Notes: generated by a model not told the origin, from the letters alone. 7,072 bases of DNA from Spirochaetaceae bacterium (GCA_031288215.1 JAITRV010000200.1:1-7072), one strand, 5' to 3'. Numbered from the stretch's first letter, positions 1 through 6,961 are shown. Made by a program: numbers and translations.

Positions 1-782
1 CCCCTCCTGTTCCCGGTACTCAACCCCAGCTCCTCCCCCCACCAGCGCTTGGGCTGACGCTTGGCCGCGCCGGCCGCCTTGCTCACGGCCATTGCCTCCT
101 GCCGCAGGACCATCGCCTCCTGAAGGAGCGCCAGATGCAACTCAGGCTGAGTGGAAATCTTCATGGCGAACTTCGCCGCCAGGGCTTTCTCCACGTATTG
201 GTAAAACTTCGGCTCATATTCCGGCGGCCGGTAATCGGGGTAGTCCTCGACCGGCTCCGGGTCCGGGGGCAAGAGAACCGGGGACGGGGCGTCTGCCGGG
301 GGGAGATCCCCCGGCCCGCCGCACACCAGGGTCACGTCAGGCTCCGTGTCCGGCCAGCCGCAAGAGAGATACTCCATATCCATCAGGTCCCCCGGCCCCC
401 CACAGGCCACCGCCGCCACCGGCCGCAGGATCTTCCCGTTGGTAACATACAGGAGTTCCGCCCTGGCTACGTCGGTGCAGATATACCGGTCCTCCACGGC
501 GAAGTAGCCGTTGTCCTGCAGCGCGATAGGCCGGGCGCAGTCAAAGGGCATGTCGTAGACAAAGCGGTAGCCCGTGGGGAGGTGGGGCCGGTGGGTCTTC
601 ATCAGCCGGTCCCGTTTCCTCCCCCCGGTCCACTCAATCTCTGAAAGCGCCTCAAGGAAGGTCTGGAGGTAATACCCCTTACACAACCGGTACACCGTGT
701 TATCGGGAATATCCGCGTCGATTAGGGGCTGCTGCCCCACGTCGAGAAGCGCCCGGTTCACCAGGTCCCGGTCCATGTTCAT
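1..782 (-). CDS. Head-tail adaptor, T7 gp11 / tail tubular protein A-like (3' end cut by window edge)
   Basis: The frame is open from an ATG at 782 to the left edge with no stop, giving at least 260 residues. The N-terminus (LVNRALLDVGQQPL, residues 7-20), the RLCKGYYLQTFLEAL helix (32-46) and the GYRFVYDMPFDCARPI stretch (71-86) resemble tail tubular protein A-type adaptors, which form a ring under the portal and connect head to tail. An alanine-rich helical C-terminal part (about 192-242) also fits the family. Between them, residues 121-191 form an insert with three Cys-Gly motifs (C127, C141, C154) followed by a Pro/Asp/Glu-rich stretch. It is the last gene visible in the head operon. A second in-frame ATG lies at 776; the one at 782 sits 7 nt after GGGGAGGG and is preferred. 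The family call rests on remembered sequence pattern only. Another head-completion protein is the main alternative. Confidence 0.68.
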   Translation of the reverse strand, partial: MNMDRDLVNRALLDVGQQPLIDADIPDNTVYRLCKGYYLQTFLEALSEIEWTGGRKRDRLMKTHRPHLPTGYRFVYDMPFDCARPIALQDNGYFAVEDRYICTDVARAELLYVTNGKILRPVAAVACGGPGDLMDMEYLSCGWPDTEPDVTLVCGGPGDLPPADAPSPVLLPPDPEPVEDYPDYRPPEYEPKFYQYVEKALAAKFAMKISTQPELHLALLQEAMVLRQEAMAVSKAAGAAKRQPKRWWGEELGLSTGNRR

Positions 783-826
783 AGCCACACCCTCCCCAAG
801 GGGAGGCCCCGGAGGGCCTCCGCCGC
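783..826 (-). promoter_or_regulatory. Intergenic leader with two competing hairpins over the adaptor RBS
   Basis: This 44-nt gap separates the stop at 827-829 from the adaptor start at 782 and is the longest gap inside the operon. Read as mRNA, GGAGGCCC (821-814) and GGGCCUCC (809-802) pair perfectly over 8 bp and enclose UCCG, a cUNCGg-type tetraloop. Alternatively CCUCCCC (806-800) pairs with GGGGAGG (797-791), which is the Shine-Dalgarno; opening the innermost pair leaves a 6-bp stem with a CUUG loop. The two stems share bases 802-806, so only one can form at a time. The SD is 7 nt from the AUG. There is no U-tract, so an intrinsic terminator is unlikely. The complementarity is seen directly; a regulatory role is inferred. 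Confidence 0.5.
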
Positions 827-1075
827 TTAATCCTCCTGCCCGGGACTATCCGCTATCGGCCCAAAATGGGGCGGACATTCCGGAGCAACTACAATATCGT
901 CCTTGTAGTGGAACCCGTCATGAAGCAGACAGTCTTCCAGGCAGATCCATTGCGTGCCCTTGCGGGCCTTCGGCTTCTCCCGGGCTTTCTGAGCTTCCTG
1001 GGCCGCTGCCAGCGCCGCCTCTGTCGAGGCCGGAGCGCCGGGATTCGGCGCGGTCTGGGTGTTCTTTTCCGCCAT
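827..1075 (-). CDS. Small phage head-module protein of unknown function
   Basis: This encodes 82 residues starting 3 nt after the cement-protein stop and ending with TAA. The SD is weak (GGGGAA about 8 nt before the ATG), so translation may depend on ribosomes finishing the cement gene. The first 40 or so residues are low in complexity, rich in Ala, Pro, Glu and Lys, and probably disordered or helical. The C-terminal half has a compact pattern, HDGFHYKDDIVVAPECPPHF (residues 52-71), of the kind seen in short phage structural proteins where a loop with Tyr and Asp precedes a Pro-Pro-His-Phe motif. Cysteines lie at 45, 49 and 67. No signal peptide or membrane segment is visible. Its place between the cement and adaptor genes suggests a head or head-completion role, but I do not recognise a function. 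Confidence 0.72.
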   Translation of the reverse strand: MAEKNTQTAPNPGAPASTEAALAAAQEAQKAREKPKARKGTQWICLEDCLLHDGFHYKDDIVVAPECPPHFGPIADSPGQED

Positions 1076-1078
1076 GGC

Positions 1079-1447
1079 TTATTTCCCCACGTAGGTATTA
1101 AGGAGCGCCTGCACGGTCCCGCCGGTGAAGGTTCCCGCGGCGGTCAGCGCCACCTTGAGGAACTTGAACTTCGTCGTCGGAATCGGCAGTTGATACACCC
1201 CGGCATTCAGGTCCGCCAGGGTAATCGCCGCGCCGGTCACAATCGCCGCATAGGTGCCCCCTTCCGTCGCGGAACCCTGGACCGCGAACGTCAGGGAGGT
1301 GCCCCCGGCCAGGCCGCTACAGTGAAAGTCCACGGTCATCCGTTCCGCGTCGGTTTCCCCCAGGTTAAGGATGTTCGGGAACGTCCCCGTCGCCGGGGTG
1401 CTCAGGGTCCCGAAATCATGTTTTTTGTCATAAATCACATTGGCCAT
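1079..1447 (-). CDS. Bbp16-like capsid cement (decoration) protein
   Basis: This 122-residue protein is mostly beta-strand-like, with Gly/Thr-rich turns. The pattern MANVIYDKKHDFG, then NILNLG (residues 25-30), LAGGTSLTFAVQGS (46-59), ITLADLNAGVYQLPIP (75-90) and LKVALTAAGTFTGGTVQALL (97-116) matches what I know of the Bbp16-type cement protein of Bordetella phage BPP-1 and relatives. Such proteins bind the outside of the expanded capsid as a jelly-roll-like fold and hold capsomers together. The gene lies 9 bp after the capsid gene stop and has the strongest Shine-Dalgarno in the window, AAGGAGG 5 nt before the ATG. That fits a protein needed in hundreds of copies. The family was assigned by remembered pattern, not by alignment. 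Confidence 0.8.
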   Translation of the reverse strand: MANVIYDKKHDFGTLSTPATGTFPNILNLGETDAERMTVDFHCSGLAGGTSLTFAVQGSATEGGTYAAIVTGAAITLADLNAGVYQLPIPTTKFKFLKVALTAAGTFTGGTVQALLNTYVGK

Positions 1448-1456
1448 AGTTCCTCC

Positions 1457-2425
1457 TTATGCCACCGCAATCTCGGCAAATTCCAGAATGGCATCCACCT
1501 GCCGCAGCCGGGCGTCCCGGACCATGGTCAGCGGTTTTCCCCAGGGGTCGGTTGTGGGGTAAATCACATTGGGCCGGTCCCGGGCCGCTTTGTCCAGGAT
1601 GTTGAGAATCGACGCGTTGGCGTAGATTACCCGGTTCGTCGCCCCCTTGGGCAGCCGCCGAAGCTGCGCGAGAATCGTATCCACCAGCGTCGTCGGGTCC
1701 ACATCGGCGGGGATATTGCACAGGCGCTTCACCGCGTCAGGGTGCCGGATCACTAACCCGTAGTTCGCCTCAAAGTGATCGACGTAAGCCTGGAAGGGAT
1801 TCCCTTCATCGTCTTTCCAAGTCTGCTCCCCCAGGTCCTGCCGGGAAACCCCGATGCTCGAAGACCCCCGGGGATAGATCAAATGACAGAACTGGGGGCC
1901 CGCCGCCAGGATATACAGGGAGGTCAGGTTGGCCCCCGTCCCCCCCATGCTGATGACGTTCTTTCCCAGGGCGGAAAGCCTCGTCGCCAGCCCGTCAATC
2001 TCCGCGGGGTTTTTGGTCCAGTCCCCGTAGATAAGGTCGCGGGCCTGGTCAATGCCCATCCCGTTCAGGAACGCCACCGCCTCCGAATGCCGGAGAGCCG
2101 CCACATCCCCGCCGTGCTCGGCGAGCTTTTTGTCCACCACCGCGTAGGCTTCCAGCATGGTAATCCGGTCATGAATGGTCTTGGTCTGGCTTGCCTTGAC
2201 CTCGACCCCCTGGTTGTAGATACGGTGCTGCCCGCCGGGCTGCGTCATCCGGCGCAGCGTGGTATGGATAGCGCCGTCATTGGCCTGGAGGACCGGCATA
2301 TCGGTCAAAAGCTCGTTGGTCTGGAGCAGCGCCTCAATAATAAGAAAGGCGTCGGGGTTATTGGCCCGTTTGACCACCTCCAGGGCGGTCATCTGGTCAA
2401 CCATATTCAACGTTAATGCTGCCAT
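1457..2425 (-). CDS. Major capsid protein, epsilon15 gp7 / BPP-1 type (HK97 fold)
   Basis: This 322-residue protein is about the usual length for the family. Recognisable blocks run through it: an N-terminal helix with LLQTNELLTDMPVLQAND (residues 33-50), an R-x-Y-N-x-G-V segment (68-74), the helix LEAYAVVDKKLAEHGGD (91-107), LIYGDWTKNPAEIDGLATR (131-149), a glycine-rich loop followed by LTSLYIL (167-173), HLIYPRGSSSIG (181-192), NYGLVIRHPDAVKRLCNI (221-238) and a C-terminal YANASILNILDK motif. Proteins of this type assemble the icosahedral shell with the HK97 fold and are made without a fused protease. The ATG is preceded by AGGAG at 6 nt, and the gene follows the scaffold stop by 8 bp. A scaffold upstream and a cement gene downstream support the call. 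Confidence 0.9.
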   Translation of the reverse strand: MAALTLNMVDQMTALEVVKRANNPDAFLIIEALLQTNELLTDMPVLQANDGAIHTTLRRMTQPGGQHRIYNQGVEVKASQTKTIHDRITMLEAYAVVDKKLAEHGGDVAALRHSEAVAFLNGMGIDQARDLIYGDWTKNPAEIDGLATRLSALGKNVISMGGTGANLTSLYILAAGPQFCHLIYPRGSSSIGVSRQDLGEQTWKDDEGNPFQAYVDHFEANYGLVIRHPDAVKRLCNIPADVDPTTLVDTILAQLRRLPKGATNRVIYANASILNILDKAARDRPNVIYPTTDPWGKPLTMVRDARLRQVDAILEFAEIAVA

Positions 2426-2433
2426 AATAACTC

Positions 2434-3240
2434 CTATGTTTTATAGCTAAAGGTCCCGCCTTCCATCAGGGATTTCTGTTTTTCGGCGGCCCCTCCCCGG
2501 GCCCCTCCGGCTTCGGCGGTCATCTCGCCGTACCGGATAAAGGCCCGGACAATATCAGGATTTCCGGCGATACCGCTCTGTTGCAGTACCGCCCCCACGT
2601 TTTGTCCCGCCGCGGCCAGGCCCCGCTTGAAGAACTCAAGCTTTTCAGGATACCGGCCCCCGAATTCCGCCTTGAGCAGGCGGTCCGTTTCCGCCAGTTC
2701 CGCCACCTGGGCCTGCTTCATTCCCTGAAGCTGGGCCGTCCTGAGCGTCTGCATCTGCCGCATCATCGCCGCGGCCTGCCCCTCGGTCAGGTTCGCCGCG
2801 TGGGCTATCCGGGCAAACTCGGCATTCTCCGCGTCCTTGGCAAAACTATAGCCGGCGGCCTCTTTGGGCCGTCCGAGCTGTTCCCAGAACGCCGTGTGTT
2901 CTTCCGGGCTTGCGGTTTCCGCGGGCAACGTGACGGCGGCCTTTCCCTTCAGGTCAAGGAGGGCCTTCGCCATATCCCCTACCTTCTGGTACTCCGCCAA
3001 ACCGGCGTTCCCCTTGAGTTCCGGCGGTAACTGGTCGTGCCACGCGGGTGTCTTTCCCGCTCCCTGTGTTCCCCCTGGGATTCCCCCGTCTCCGGCTTCG
3101 CCCGCGGACTTCGGAGCTTGTTGCTCGGAAGCGCCAGCCATAATACTTGAAAGCGATTCAGGGCTTCCGGCCGGCTGGCCGCCGATCCCCCCCGAACTCG
3201 GCGCCGCTTGCGGCGCTGCTGCTGTTGCTACATCAGCCAT
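2434..3240 (-). CDS. Capsid scaffolding (head assembly) protein
   Basis: This encodes 268 residues. The first 65 or so are low-complexity Ala/Gly/Pro/Ser and probably disordered. Next come AWHDQLPPELKGNAGLAEYQ (residues 66-85), a short helical DLKGKAAV segment, PAETASPEEHTAFWEQLGRP (107-124) with EAAGYSF (127-133), and a long Gln/Ala/Glu-rich helical region (about 145-195), then a C-terminal helical part. This order (disordered start, W-x-x-x-L-P, E-x-x-LGxPxxxxGY, long helix) is typical of scaffolding proteins that nucleate capsid protein around the portal and then leave. The start is 2 nt after the previous stop with GGGGGAGG upstream. It lies directly before the capsid gene, the usual place for a scaffold. 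No protease motif (Ser-His pair) is recognisable, so it does not look like a protease-scaffold fusion. Confidence 0.85.
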   Translation of the reverse strand: MADVATAAAPQAAPSSGGIGGQPAGSPESLSSIMAGASEQQAPKSAGEAGDGGIPGGTQGAGKTPAWHDQLPPELKGNAGLAEYQKVGDMAKALLDLKGKAAVTLPAETASPEEHTAFWEQLGRPKEAAGYSFAKDAENAEFARIAHAANLTEGQAAAMMRQMQTLRTAQLQGMKQAQVAELAETDRLLKAEFGGRYPEKLEFFKRGLAAAGQNVGAVLQQSGIAGNPDIVRAFIRYGEMTAEAGGARGGAAEKQKSLMEGGTFSYKT

Positions 3241-3242
3241 GA

Positions 3243-3518
3243 TTATTTCCTCCCCCGGCTTTGGCTGGCTTCGGTCATGATAGCCTGCGCTATGAGGGAG
3301 GTATCAACCACCCCCAGCCGCTCCCGGACTAAAAACTTTGCATATTCATTCAGGGCCCGCTCCCCTTCGGTATCCGTCCAATGAAAAAACCGCAGGTCTT
3401 GAAGGATGATGTTCAGGGCATGGATGCCCCGGGGCGTCCCGAATACGTCAACAAGAATCTCCCGCTTGAGCCGTTTATCTACTTCCAATTCCTGCTCGCG
3501 CTGTTCGTTTCTCGTCAC
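3243..3518 (-). CDS. Bbp19-like small phage protein (GTG start)
   Basis: This encodes 91 residues and begins with GTG that overlaps the portal stop by four bases (GTGA), a form of translational coupling. GGGAGG lies 6 nt upstream. The protein is charged and largely helical. The block VFGTPRGIHALNIILQDLRF (residues 25-44), followed by ALNEYAKFLVRERLGV (55-70), resembles the small Bbp19-type proteins found between portal and scaffold genes in BPP-1-like podoviruses, where a Phe-x-Thr-x-x-Gly segment precedes a leucine-rich helix. Its function is not established to my knowledge. The position next to the portal suggests a role in portal or head assembly. There is no membrane segment or catalytic motif. 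Confidence 0.75.
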   Translation of the reverse strand: MTRNEQREQELEVDKRLKREILVDVFGTPRGIHALNIILQDLRFFHWTDTEGERALNEYAKFLVRERLGVVDTSLIAQAIMTEASQSRGRK

Positions 3519-5185
3519 GCCGCCCCTCCCGCCTGCTTCTCCATCGCCTCAAGGGCCGTTCCCGGCTTCAACGGCTCGTTGAGCTTGTTGAAGTTCCCCA
3601 GGATATTCTTCTGCTGCTCCATGGCAAGCGCCTGCTGCTGGGCCTGCGCCTGAGCCTGGGCCCGGGCCTGCCGGATAGCTTCGATATCCCTATCCTCCCG
3701 GATGATAAGCTGCGACACCCCCGCCCCCTCAAGCCCCGTTTTCGCCAGCTCGTCAAAGTCCACCACGTCCAGCGCTTCAGGCGCAACCTGCGCTATCATG
3801 CCCATCAGGTTCAGCCCCTGGGCAATTCCGGTGGTCTCGTGGTAATTCTTTTGCGCCTGCGACAGCGGCCCGATAAAGTCCACCTTTAACGCCGCCCCGC
3901 TCTCGAGTATGGCCGTGGGCGGCGGGGGGATCTTCCCCTGTCTCCACAGGATGTTAAAACTCCGCTGAACAATCCGGCTCAACGCGTTATTGAGGTTTAC
4001 TATCAGGTCGGAGAGCACCGCCGCCTTTTCTCCCTGAAGCTGCATCACCTCCGTTGCGGTCATGGGTTTTTTGCCATCCCCCTGGTGCTGCAGCATCAGG
4101 AAAAAATCCACGCTGAACCAGTCCCGGATCCGCCCCTCAATCGCGTCGGTCACCTGGATGGTGATGGGATAGTTCGCCCCCGTGTTGACCGGGGTGATAA
4201 TACTGTCGGGGGTTTCGTAGTAATTAAACCCCCCGGGCAATACCTGCTCGACTCCCTTCATGTTGGAGGGAACGTTCAGGTACGGCTCCGCGGAGAGTTG
4301 CGCCAGCTTGAGCCGGGACTCCTCTATCTGGTTGAGCAGCATAATATCATCCAGCGCGTAAATCGCCGGGGATTCACCGTACCCGGTGCCGACGATTTTG
4401 TCCCAGATAAATACCGCGTAGGGGAACTCCCGGTAGCCCGATTCATCAATCAGATGATCTTGCCCCTCCTCGATGTACACCGACGCGAAGGGCATATTCC
4501 TTTTATCCTGCCGTTCATCGTCGTACTCCTGCCGCCGGTACACCGCGTGAATGACGTTGATCTCGTTGTTCCATTTCCGCTTGTCCTCATAGTCCTGACG
4601 GCTTACCGCGCTGAGTTTCTCCTCCCCGAAAAACGACACCGCGTTCTTTAAGGTCATCGTGAAATACCGGTACACCGTCTCCACCTCGTCATATTCGTTA
4701 ATGTCAAGGTAGAACTCGGGAATCCGCAGCGTCGTGAACCGCAGCCGGTTGTTTAGAACGTCCTCGTCTATCAGCATGGCCCCGTGGCCGTAGACCACCG
4801 CGTCGGCAATGAGCTTGGGAACCTGCGCGTACAGGTTCGACCGGGCAAACTCCGCGTACAATACCCGCTCCCCTTTTTCAAGCCAGTCTTTCACCCCGTA
4901 AGCGTCCGCCGTTTTCCCCTCCACCAGGGTCAGTTTTTGCCAGGTGATATTAGGGGAGATCGAATACCCCGTGATGCCGCTTACCAGGGTTTTCAGATAG
5001 TTCGTCGGCCGGCTCGTGTACCGCTTGGGCCGATCGGGGATCTTTTCGGCGCTGTTGAACTTCAGGATCGAGGGCGCAACCCACTTCTGGACCTCGCTCC
5101 ATGCCGCTTCCCGTTTCACCCGCTCCCCTTTCAGGTATTCGAGTTGGAGTTTGATATCCTCTATCAGTTCTTTCTCATCGGCCAT
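3515..5185 (-). CDS. Portal / head-to-tail connector protein (T7 gp8 type)
   Basis: This 556-residue protein is the expected length for podovirus portals of the Head_tail_con family, which form a dodecameric ring at one capsid vertex. The ring is the DNA entry channel, the terminase docking site and the tail attachment site. The N-terminal helix with REAAWSEVQKWVAPSI (residues 25-40) is followed by the LVSGITGYSISPNITW region (67-82), LIADAVVYGHGAMLIDED (125-142), and a beta-rich wing with PEFYLDINEYDEVETVYRYF (156-175). A long central portion leads to a C-terminal Gln/Ala-rich helix (about 505-530, AQAQAQAQQQ), common in this portal type. The start overlaps the large-terminase stop by 11 bp; AAGGA lies about 7 nt upstream of the ATG. 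It directly follows the terminase genes, as is usual. Confidence 0.92.
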   Translation of the reverse strand: MADEKELIEDIKLQLEYLKGERVKREAAWSEVQKWVAPSILKFNSAEKIPDRPKRYTSRPTNYLKTLVSGITGYSISPNITWQKLTLVEGKTADAYGVKDWLEKGERVLYAEFARSNLYAQVPKLIADAVVYGHGAMLIDEDVLNNRLRFTTLRIPEFYLDINEYDEVETVYRYFTMTLKNAVSFFGEEKLSAVSRQDYEDKRKWNNEINVIHAVYRRQEYDDERQDKRNMPFASVYIEEGQDHLIDESGYREFPYAVFIWDKIVGTGYGESPAIYALDDIMLLNQIEESRLKLAQLSAEPYLNVPSNMKGVEQVLPGGFNYYETPDSIITPVNTGANYPITIQVTDAIEGRIRDWFSVDFFLMLQHQGDGKKPMTATEVMQLQGEKAAVLSDLIVNLNNALSRIVQRSFNILWRQGKIPPPPTAILESGAALKVDFIGPLSQAQKNYHETTGIAQGLNLMGMIAQVAPEALDVVDFDELAKTGLEGAGVSQLIIREDRDIEAIRQARAQAQAQAQQQALAMEQQKNILGNFNKLNEPLKPGTALEAMEKQAGGAA

Positions 5186-6581
5186 CCCATGTTCCTTCCC
5201 ACGTTAGCGGGTCCCACTTCTTCTGTCCCTGAAGCTCCCGGCTCCCGTTTTGCTGCCGCAACGCGCTCGCCGGATTCTTGGCAAACCGGCTCATAATCGC
5301 GTACCGGGCCTCGTCATAGGCGTGGTCCTCAAGACTTGAATCCACGTCCTCCGGGTGATGATCGTCCGGGGTCAACGCGGGTATCGTGCGGATAAAAGCG
5401 TGGCAATGCTCAAACACCAGCAGCATCGGCCGCCCGTCCTCGCCGGTGCTTATCATCCGCTGGTGCATCATCGCCAGGCCGTTCACCCGGTCATTGTTCG
5501 CCTGGATCATTCGGAACCCCGCCGCCTTGAACTTCTCCGCCACACTGGGCCCCGCGTCCTGTTTCGACCAGATCGCCGGGTCCGCCACCATCTCGCTTAC
5601 CCCCTCCTGTATCGCCATGGCCCAGCATGCGGCCGCTACTTCTTCCGACCCCAGGCGAAGGCCCGTGTTCATTTCGTTCTTGGCGCACCCGTACCATTCC
5701 CCGTACCGTACCATCCGCCCCTCGGCGTCCACCGCCCATTTCCCCAGGCTGAATGGTTTGGCAAAACCCCAGTCCAGGGCATAAAACTTCTTCCAACTCC
5801 CCGGGTGCAGGGCGAAGGGCTTTGTTACGTGCTTCTCCCGCCGCCATTCGTCAAACACCTGCCCCGCGAAGATGTCCCAGTCCCCGAAGCGCAACGCCCG
5901 GTACAGGTGTCCGGGCATCATTTTCAGCCGCGCCGCATAGGCGGGGTCCTGGTTCATCAGAATCAGATTGTCGTCCAGTGTGGAGGGGATGAAACACCGG
6001 GTCGTGGAGAGCCCTGTCTCAGGGTCAGCGTGCCGGTACACCTTCCCCGGGATAAACCCGTCGATGAACCGCGCCTTGATCCAGGCGTGCCCCTTCCCTC
6101 CGGGGTTTGCCGTCCCCCGGAGGTAACACTCCGCCCCTTTCGGGGAGCGGACCCGGCTGCTCATGTACCGCCAGGCGTAATCGGTGGCGTAGTTCCCCAG
6201 CTCGTCAAAGCCCACCCAGGTGTATTGATGTCCCTGGTAATGCTCCACATCCCGGTCGCTTTCCAGATACCGGAATTTCAGCGTCGCGCCGTTGGGAAAA
6301 ACAAAGGTGCGTCCCTTGTCCGTCAGCCGGCCCCCGATGGGAAGGTAGAGTTGTTTCGCCCGCTTGATAAGCTCTTCCAACTCGTCATAGGTCTTGCGGA
6401 ACAGAATCCCCGTCCAATCTTCTTTCCACTGGTTCACCCCGTAGAGGTAATCCGCCAAGAGGAAATCGCTCTTTCCGCCCCCCGCCGCCCCGCCGTAGAG
6501 CAATTCAAAGGCGGGGTTTGCCAGGGCCTTGGCCTGTTTCGGCTGCGGTTCCCACAGGATTATACTATTCGCGGCCTTCAT
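5175..6581 (-). CDS. terL: Terminase large subunit (DNA-packaging ATPase and nuclease)
   Basis: This encodes 468 residues from the ATG at 6581. The ATPase domain has Walker A GGAAGGGKS (residues 30-38), Walker B TWVGFDE (121-127) with the catalytic Glu at 127, and TANPGGKGH (157-165) as the coupling-motif region. FIPSTLDDN (197-205) and ALRFGDWDIFAG (229-240) are typical linker blocks. The RNase H-like nuclease domain shows acidic residues at D270 (YALDWGFAKP), D334 (VADPAIW) and D419/D423 (LEDHAYDEARY). The protein cuts concatemeric DNA and drives it through the portal. An in-frame GTG at 6587 has the better SD spacing (GGAGG, 6 nt) than the ATG (12 nt), so the protein may be two residues longer. 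Extension to the ATG at 6698 would add 39 Arg-rich residues read over the small-terminase gene and is unlikely. Confidence 0.95.
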   Translation of the reverse strand: MKAANSIILWEPQPKQAKALANPAFELLYGGAAGGGKSDFLLADYLYGVNQWKEDWTGILFRKTYDELEELIKRAKQLYLPIGGRLTDKGRTFVFPNGATLKFRYLESDRDVEHYQGHQYTWVGFDELGNYATDYAWRYMSSRVRSPKGAECYLRGTANPGGKGHAWIKARFIDGFIPGKVYRHADPETGLSTTRCFIPSTLDDNLILMNQDPAYAARLKMMPGHLYRALRFGDWDIFAGQVFDEWRREKHVTKPFALHPGSWKKFYALDWGFAKPFSLGKWAVDAEGRMVRYGEWYGCAKNEMNTGLRLGSEEVAAACWAMAIQEGVSEMVADPAIWSKQDAGPSVAEKFKAAGFRMIQANNDRVNGLAMMHQRMISTGEDGRPMLLVFEHCHAFIRTIPALTPDDHHPEDVDSSLEDHAYDEARYAIMSRFAKNPASALRQQNGSRELQGQKKWDPLTWEGTWDGR

Positions 6582-6942
6582 CCCCACTGATTTCCTCCTC
6601 CTCTCCCGCTTCTTTCTCCCGTATGCGCACCACCGGGAGTTCCGCCATCTCGACCGTCGCCGCAATGGCTTTGATCGGTTCCCCGTCGGTCCGGTCAAAC
6701 AGGTATTTCAGCGCCGGAAAATACGGCTTCCGCTTCCCCTTGCCGAAGGCCAGATCTATCAGCTTCTGCGCCGCCGTGGCCTTCCCTTCTTCCCCCAGGG
6801 TTTCCTTTAAGACCTCGGTGAGGGATTCCCCTTTTGGCGGCCGTCCCTTGGGGTTCCCTGATTTCCCTTTTGGAAAGGGCCGGCCGGGGACCTTTTTCCC
6901 CCGTTTTGTGCTGTTGTCCTGTTGTTTATCAGCATGGTTCAT
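6565..6942 (-). CDS. Small-terminase-like DUF5681 protein
   Basis: This encodes 125 residues. The N-terminal third is basic and contains RPFPKGKSGNPKGRPPKG (residues 21-38), the hallmark of DUF5681-type proteins often coded next to phage large terminases. A helical middle (SLTEVLKETLGEEGKATAAQKLIDLAFG, about 40-67) and ALKYLFDRTDGEPIKA (76-91) follow. The C-terminus is strongly acidic (EKEAGEEEEISGDEGRE). By position and charge it is the likely packaging-recognition subunit, binding phage DNA through the basic part; this is inferred. The codons for the acidic run contain the SD of the large terminase gene, and the two genes overlap by 17 bp. The ATG at 6942 has no visible SD, and an in-frame stop at 6955-6957 rules out an extended start. 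Confidence 0.82.
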   Translation of the reverse strand: MNHADKQQDNSTKRGKKVPGRPFPKGKSGNPKGRPPKGESLTEVLKETLGEEGKATAAQKLIDLAFGKGKRKPYFPALKYLFDRTDGEPIKAIAATVEMAELPVVRIREKEAGEEEEISGDEGRE

Positions 6943-6961
6943 CGTGAGATAAGCTTAACGT

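Noticed and set aside
791..821. Intrinsic terminator between the small gene at 827-1075 and the adaptor gene
   Set aside because: The hairpins are strong, but neither is followed by a U-tract on the minus strand, and the adaptor RBS and start follow at once. A translational role fits better.
866..1756. 296-codon plus-strand open frame across the cement gene, capsid 3' end and their spacer
   Set aside because: It is codon-aligned antisense to the cement and capsid genes, low in complexity and Arg/Gly-rich, and would oppose every other gene. The same applies to the plus-strand frames at 135-644, 1775-2416, 2581-3030 and 4085-4651.
3600..3672. Repetitive CTG/GCC-rich stretch as a possible DNA repeat array
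   Set aside because: It encodes the Gln/Ala-rich C-terminal helix of the portal protein. Units are irregular and in frame, so it is coding low complexity, not a CRISPR or noncoding array.
5355..6590. 411-codon plus-strand open frame opposite the large terminase
   Set aside because: It is codon-aligned with the terminase gene, so its stops would require TTA, CTA or TCA codons in the terminase, which are rare in this GC-rich gene. The translation is Arg/Pro/His-rich with no domain, and the terminase motifs on the other strand are unambiguous.
6582..6698. Upstream 39-residue extension of the large terminase to an ATG at 6698
   Set aside because: The added residues are Arg/Lys/Ser-rich, read through the small-terminase gene in another frame and do not look like a terminase start. 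Starts at 6587/6581 have an SD and place Walker A at the usual distance from the N-terminus.
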